The notes under the pieces were generated by a model that did no database searches, was not told where the DNA came from, and saw only the letters and a program-made list of their open reading frames with translations. Made by a program: the position numbers and the translations under genes. From positions 1 to 47,082 of the forward strand of contig JAQUWU010000038.1 in assembly GCA_028692715.1 (NCBI GenBank): a stretch of 47,082 bases of DNA, read 5' to 3'. Positions 43,981-47,082 of the stretch are shown piece after piece; positions within the stretch are counted from its first letter, which is position 1, and each line of letters opens with the position of its first letter. Source of the stretch: Paludibacter sp. (GTDB taxonomy: Bacteria > Bacteroidota > Bacteroidia > Bacteroidales > Paludibacteraceae).

Positions 43981-45093
43981 TTATAATCTAATTTTCTTAT
44001 TCAGCCTTTTACCATTATCATCTGTTACTCTTAAAATATAGATACCTTTGTCTATCGAAGAAATATCAATAGATTTTGTTTTTTTATTCAACAATTGTTT
44101 TCCTAAGATATTATATAACTCTACATTGAATTCATCAGAAAAACGGATAGTATTCCCTGAAATGCTATATTGAATTTCATTCGAATTAGGATTGAAAACT
44201 GCATTTGGAGCACTTTCAGGTATCATTCCAGAAAATATCTTAATTTGGTGAATGCGAACAACTTGTTGTGAAGCATAAGGTGAATTTACCGTTGTAAATG
44301 TAACTCCTTCAGTTTTTGTCTCATCAAAATGAATACTGTCTCCATCCCAGATTCTCCATCGAACTGAAATTAATGATTCGGGATCATCTCCATTTCCAAT
44401 CAACTCCTCAAACTGATAACCCTGTTCGGCAAAAGTGGCATAAGAATTATTATTACTTGCCTCCCAGCGCAAAGGTTGCCATCCGTTTCCATCATGGTAA
44501 TCAATATCGCATTTCACTCCACGTTTGTAGCTCGTCGCCGAAAATGACCATTGAATTCTTTCAACTTGTGGCAAATTATCAATCTCAATATAACCATGAA
44601 GACTGGGTGGTGTGTCTGCTATTGCAGATGGTTGGCGGCTTAGTTCTATAAATCCTTTCTTATCCCATATTGGACTTGTTACAAATGAATTGTCGTTTAG
44701 CGTACAGTTTGTTGCCGTACCGGAAGGATTTGCTCCCGTAACATTTACTTTTGTATAAGCACTATTATAAAAAGTAGGAGCAATACAAGCCATATAATAA
44801 TTAACTGGCCACATAACAGATGTTTCAGTATAAGTTATACCATCGGTAGTAGCCATAACCGGGGTCGTAAATGAACCGGTACCAAAAGTACTGGAAGTTG
44901 CAGTTCCATCCGATTTGTCGTGCTGAGGCAGGGATGTTCCGGTTAGTTTTTCTGCATCAATGTCAATTATTTGATAATATTCGGATTCCGTCCATCCTGC
45001 ATTAGTTGTGTAATAAGGTAAACACTGAGCAACTGACTTGACAGATAACGGGAGAATCAATATTAAAATAATAAGTTTCGTAAAGTTTTTCAT
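43981..45093 (-). CDS. T9SS-sorted secreted protein, possible pectin-binding
   Basis: 370 aa with signal peptide (MKNFTKLIILILILPLSVKS). It is predicted all-beta: residues about 25-290 resemble a discoidin/CBM-like sandwich (HGYIEIDNLPQVERIQWSFS, DIDYHDGNGWQPLRW). The last 75 residues are a typical T9SS type-A sorting domain (FNVELYNILGKQLLNKKT ... GIYILRVTDDNGKRLNKKI). No catalytic motif is recognised. Position between two PL1 genes suggests a secreted pectin-binding helper or a non-catalytic module; this is inference. It may be cotranscribed with the upstream PL1 (100-nt gap). Confidence 0.7.
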   Translation of the reverse strand: MKNFTKLIILILILPLSVKSVAQCLPYYTTNAGWTESEYYQIIDIDAEKLTGTSLPQHDKSDGTATSSTFGTGSFTTPVMATTDGITYTETSVMWPVNYYMACIAPTFYNSAYTKVNVTGANPSGTATNCTLNDNSFVTSPIWDKKGFIELSRQPSAIADTPPSLHGYIEIDNLPQVERIQWSFSATSYKRGVKCDIDYHDGNGWQPLRWEASNNNSYATFAEQGYQFEELIGNGDDPESLISVRWRIWDGDSIHFDETKTEGVTFTTVNSPYASQQVVRIHQIKIFSGMIPESAPNAVFNPNSNEIQYSISGNTIRFSDEFNVELYNILGKQLLNKKTKSIDISSIDKGIYILRVTDDNGKRLNKKIRL

Positions 45094-45193
45094 TTTATTT
45101 GCATTTAAAGTTAGACATTATATTTTATATAAAGACGTGAAGTATATTATTTTGTACTACCCATGCTTCTAATTTTTTTATTTTATACAACTT

Positions 45194-46972
45194 TTATTTT
45201 TTTATAAATTTAAAATGTTTTGAAATGCCATTTTCATTGATAACTGTAAGTAAGTAACAACCTTGACGAATGAGAGTTGCATCAACCGAGTTAATTTGAT
45301 TAGCTTCAATACTGTATAGCTTTACGCCACTTAGTGAGAAGATGGATGCAGAAATTACAGGCGCATCGGAAACAATTGAAATTTTGTCTATTACCAATGA
45401 AGGATAAATTGAAATATGATCTGCACTAAGTTCATCAATTCTGTTTGCACTAAAATCATGATCAATCATTTCACCCATCAAACTATTCAGGTACACTTCT
45501 AATGCAGTATAATCTTCATCTGTTGTTAGATTACGATCGCTTGCATCTGCAGGATTCAGACCATTGGCAATTTCCCATGCATCGTCCATTCCATCGCGAT
45601 CATTATCAACCGGCGCAACGGCCTCAGGATAATCTAAATAACCTTCGGCATCATACGATTTATCAATTATACCGGGTTTTCCCAGTGATGCCGAGTACAT
45701 TGCAGTTTCATCCTTAACTTCATTAATTACGCGGCGTTCAACTGAATCTCGATTGATTGTACCTGCTTTTGATAATACAGATTGATATGCATTTTCCGCA
45801 GATTCTATGTTTATTTTATATTTCTGATAACCAATCCATTCTCCGTCATAAACCAAGCTTTGTGGTGGAAAAAGAAGTGTGTCTGATGCTAATTGTTCTT
45901 TAGTAGGTAAAGTTGTTCCTGCAGTCCCTGACCATTTTGTTACAAATCCGGTCCAGTTATCTGCACTCATAGCTGAGTTCCCTTCCATAATATTGCCTGT
46001 TAAATACCATTTTGGCAGGTTAGCTCCATTTACGATATAATTTGTAAAAAACCTTCTCGTAGATGAGGTAGCAGGCCCAGGTTTATAATAATTAGCTACA
46101 AAATTGGCAGTATGTGATCTGAGAGTTCCTATATTTACGTCGCCACCATAGGCAGCTTCCGTACTGCCCCAATTATAGTTCACATTATTAATGTATTCGA
46201 TAAATACACGTATCTCTGTTTCTGTACGCGCCCCATTCAAACGAGGTGAACGTGATTGATTATGAGCAAATAAATTGTGATGTAACGTTGCATTTACTCC
46301 TCCTAACTGACCACCATAACCTCTGTTTCCCTTTCCATGTCCATCATCATACAGAGCTTCATGAAAAACTGACCATTGAACAGTGGTGAACCGATTATCA
46401 TACATAGTTAGATTTTCTTCACCTGACCAACCAAAAACGCAATGATCAAAGATTACTCTTGTTGCATTTTCACAGCCAACAGACCCCCCGGGTATAAATG
46501 TACTGTCAGCTGCATTTTCTCCAATACGAAAACGCATATCCCGAACAATCAAATCTGTAGATCCACCCAGATTAATTTTGGAATTACGTATGCAAATCCC
46601 CTGACCAGGTGCAGATTGTCCTGCGATAGTAAGGTTTGCTCTTGAACATCGTATATCATTTTGGTTTTTACCACTTACAATGTAAGGTTTAAGTTTAATA
46701 GTACCCGAAACACGAAAAATTACCGTTAATGGTTCTCCGGGATATTGAGTAAGTGCCCACCTGAAACTTCCGGAAATTGGTGTCTCAAGGTTGTTATAAG
46801 CAATATAATCATCAAGGTTCTCCACAAAAACGACTTGTCCACCACGCCCACCAGTAGCATATCTGCCATAACCTTCGGCTGTAGGGAATGCAGGTGTTTG
46901 TGCTTTCAATCCACTAAAAGCAAGCAAAACTATTAGTGAAATAATATACTTCAGTTGTATTTTTCTATTCAT
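45194..46972 (-). CDS. PL1 pectate lyase with T9SS sorting domain
   Basis: 592 aa with signal peptide (MNRKIQLKYIISLIVLLAFS). The beta-helix lyase domain (about 28-420) carries FPTAEGYGRYATGGRGG, TIAGQSAPGQGICI, IVRDMRFRIGE and IFDHCVFGWSGEENLTMY. A short Ca-binding-like segment follows (DNDRDGMDDAWEIANG). Residues about 515-592 form a T9SS sorting domain (ISASIFSLSGVKLYSIEAN ... GCYLLTVINENGISKHFKFI). It is thus likely exported to the surface or medium to cut homogalacturonan before SusCD uptake. A candidate -7 element (TATATTTG, 47003-46996 on the minus strand) lies 23 nt before the start. Confidence 0.88.
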   Translation of the reverse strand: MNRKIQLKYIISLIVLLAFSGLKAQTPAFPTAEGYGRYATGGRGGQVVFVENLDDYIAYNNLETPISGSFRWALTQYPGEPLTVIFRVSGTIKLKPYIVSGKNQNDIRCSRANLTIAGQSAPGQGICIRNSKINLGGSTDLIVRDMRFRIGENAADSTFIPGGSVGCENATRVIFDHCVFGWSGEENLTMYDNRFTTVQWSVFHEALYDDGHGKGNRGYGGQLGGVNATLHHNLFAHNQSRSPRLNGARTETEIRVFIEYINNVNYNWGSTEAAYGGDVNIGTLRSHTANFVANYYKPGPATSSTRRFFTNYIVNGANLPKWYLTGNIMEGNSAMSADNWTGFVTKWSGTAGTTLPTKEQLASDTLLFPPQSLVYDGEWIGYQKYKINIESAENAYQSVLSKAGTINRDSVERRVINEVKDETAMYSASLGKPGIIDKSYDAEGYLDYPEAVAPVDNDRDGMDDAWEIANGLNPADASDRNLTTDEDYTALEVYLNSLMGEMIDHDFSANRIDELSADHISIYPSLVIDKISIVSDAPVISASIFSLSGVKLYSIEANQINSVDATLIRQGCYLLTVINENGISKHFKFIKK

Positions 46973-46995
46973 GATTTTTTCTTTTTTTTTATTTA

Positions 46996-47003
46996 CAAAT
47001 ATA
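46996..47003 (-). promoter_or_regulatory. Candidate -7 element of the T9SS PL1 gene
   Basis: Minus-strand TATATTTG fits TAnnTTTG just upstream of the 46972 start. No TTTG is found 19-21 nt further upstream, so support is partial. Confidence 0.35.
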
Positions 47004-47082
47004 TTGTATTTTAGGCATAATAACCGTTGTAAATTGACTTTTTAGGTGGATTAATTGAGATAAAAGTCATTTTTCAATTATC

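Overview
The window looks like a carbohydrate-degradation island from a Bacteroidota genome, probably Bacteroidales and possibly Paludibacter-like (genus level is a guess). Evidence: a SusC/SusD pair, secreted proteins with type IX secretion (T9SS) C-terminal sorting domains, Bacteroidota promoter elements (TTTG, about 20 nt, TAnnTTTG), AT-rich DNA and weak Shine-Dalgarno sites. No phage, CRISPR array, tRNA, rRNA or transcription regulator was found.

The gene content matches a rhamnogalacturonan-II (RG-II) utilization locus. RG-II is the most complex pectic glycan, and the set resembles the Bacteroides thetaiotaomicron BT1001-BT1023 region as I recall it. Families founded on RG-II enzymes are here: GH140 (apiosidase), GH141 (fucosidase), a GH143-GH142 two-domain enzyme (DHA and beta-L-arabinofuranose removal) and CE19 (pectin methylesterase). 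GH127, GH95, GH43, GH28, three GH78 genes and two PL1 pectate lyases accompany them.

Layout. (1) 233-10964, minus strand: GH127, GH141 fused to a mutarotase domain, Gfo/Idh/MocA oxidoreductase, alpha/beta-hydrolase esterase, MFS transporter, and a GH78 broken by one in-frame TGA. A good promoter lies at 11087-11118. (2) 11257-14935, minus: two paralogous T9SS-exported proteins of unknown function, each with its own terminator. (3) 15181-31678, plus: GH43, GH143-GH142, GH78, GH28, a decayed ORF6N-type gene on the opposite strand, CE19, GH95, GH140 and an (alpha/alpha)6 glycosidase. (4) 32102-41254, plus: SusC, SusD, and a GH78 fused to a sialidase-like propeller. (5) 41327-46972, minus: DUF3826 protein, PL1, a T9SS-sorted protein, and a T9SS-sorted PL1.

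Proposed working model (inference from families): surface or secreted PL1 lyases cut the homogalacturonan backbone, SusC/SusD imports fragments, and periplasmic enzymes strip the side chains. Chain A would use GH141 and GH95; chain B GH127, GH140 and GH78; chain C the GH78-sialidase-like fusion; chain D the GH143-GH142 protein. CE19 and GH28 act on the backbone, and the MFS carrier imports released sugars.

The most unusual signal is a dispersed C/G-rich palindromic repeat of about 20-30 bp with core CCCCTAACCCCTAAAGGGG, present in at least 13 copies. Ten or eleven of the copies sit as inverted pairs at five gene junctions: one arm at or near the stop codon of the upstream gene and the other usually inside the signal-peptide codons of the downstream gene, precisely before the hydrophobic core. 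Two more copies are translated inside one GH78.
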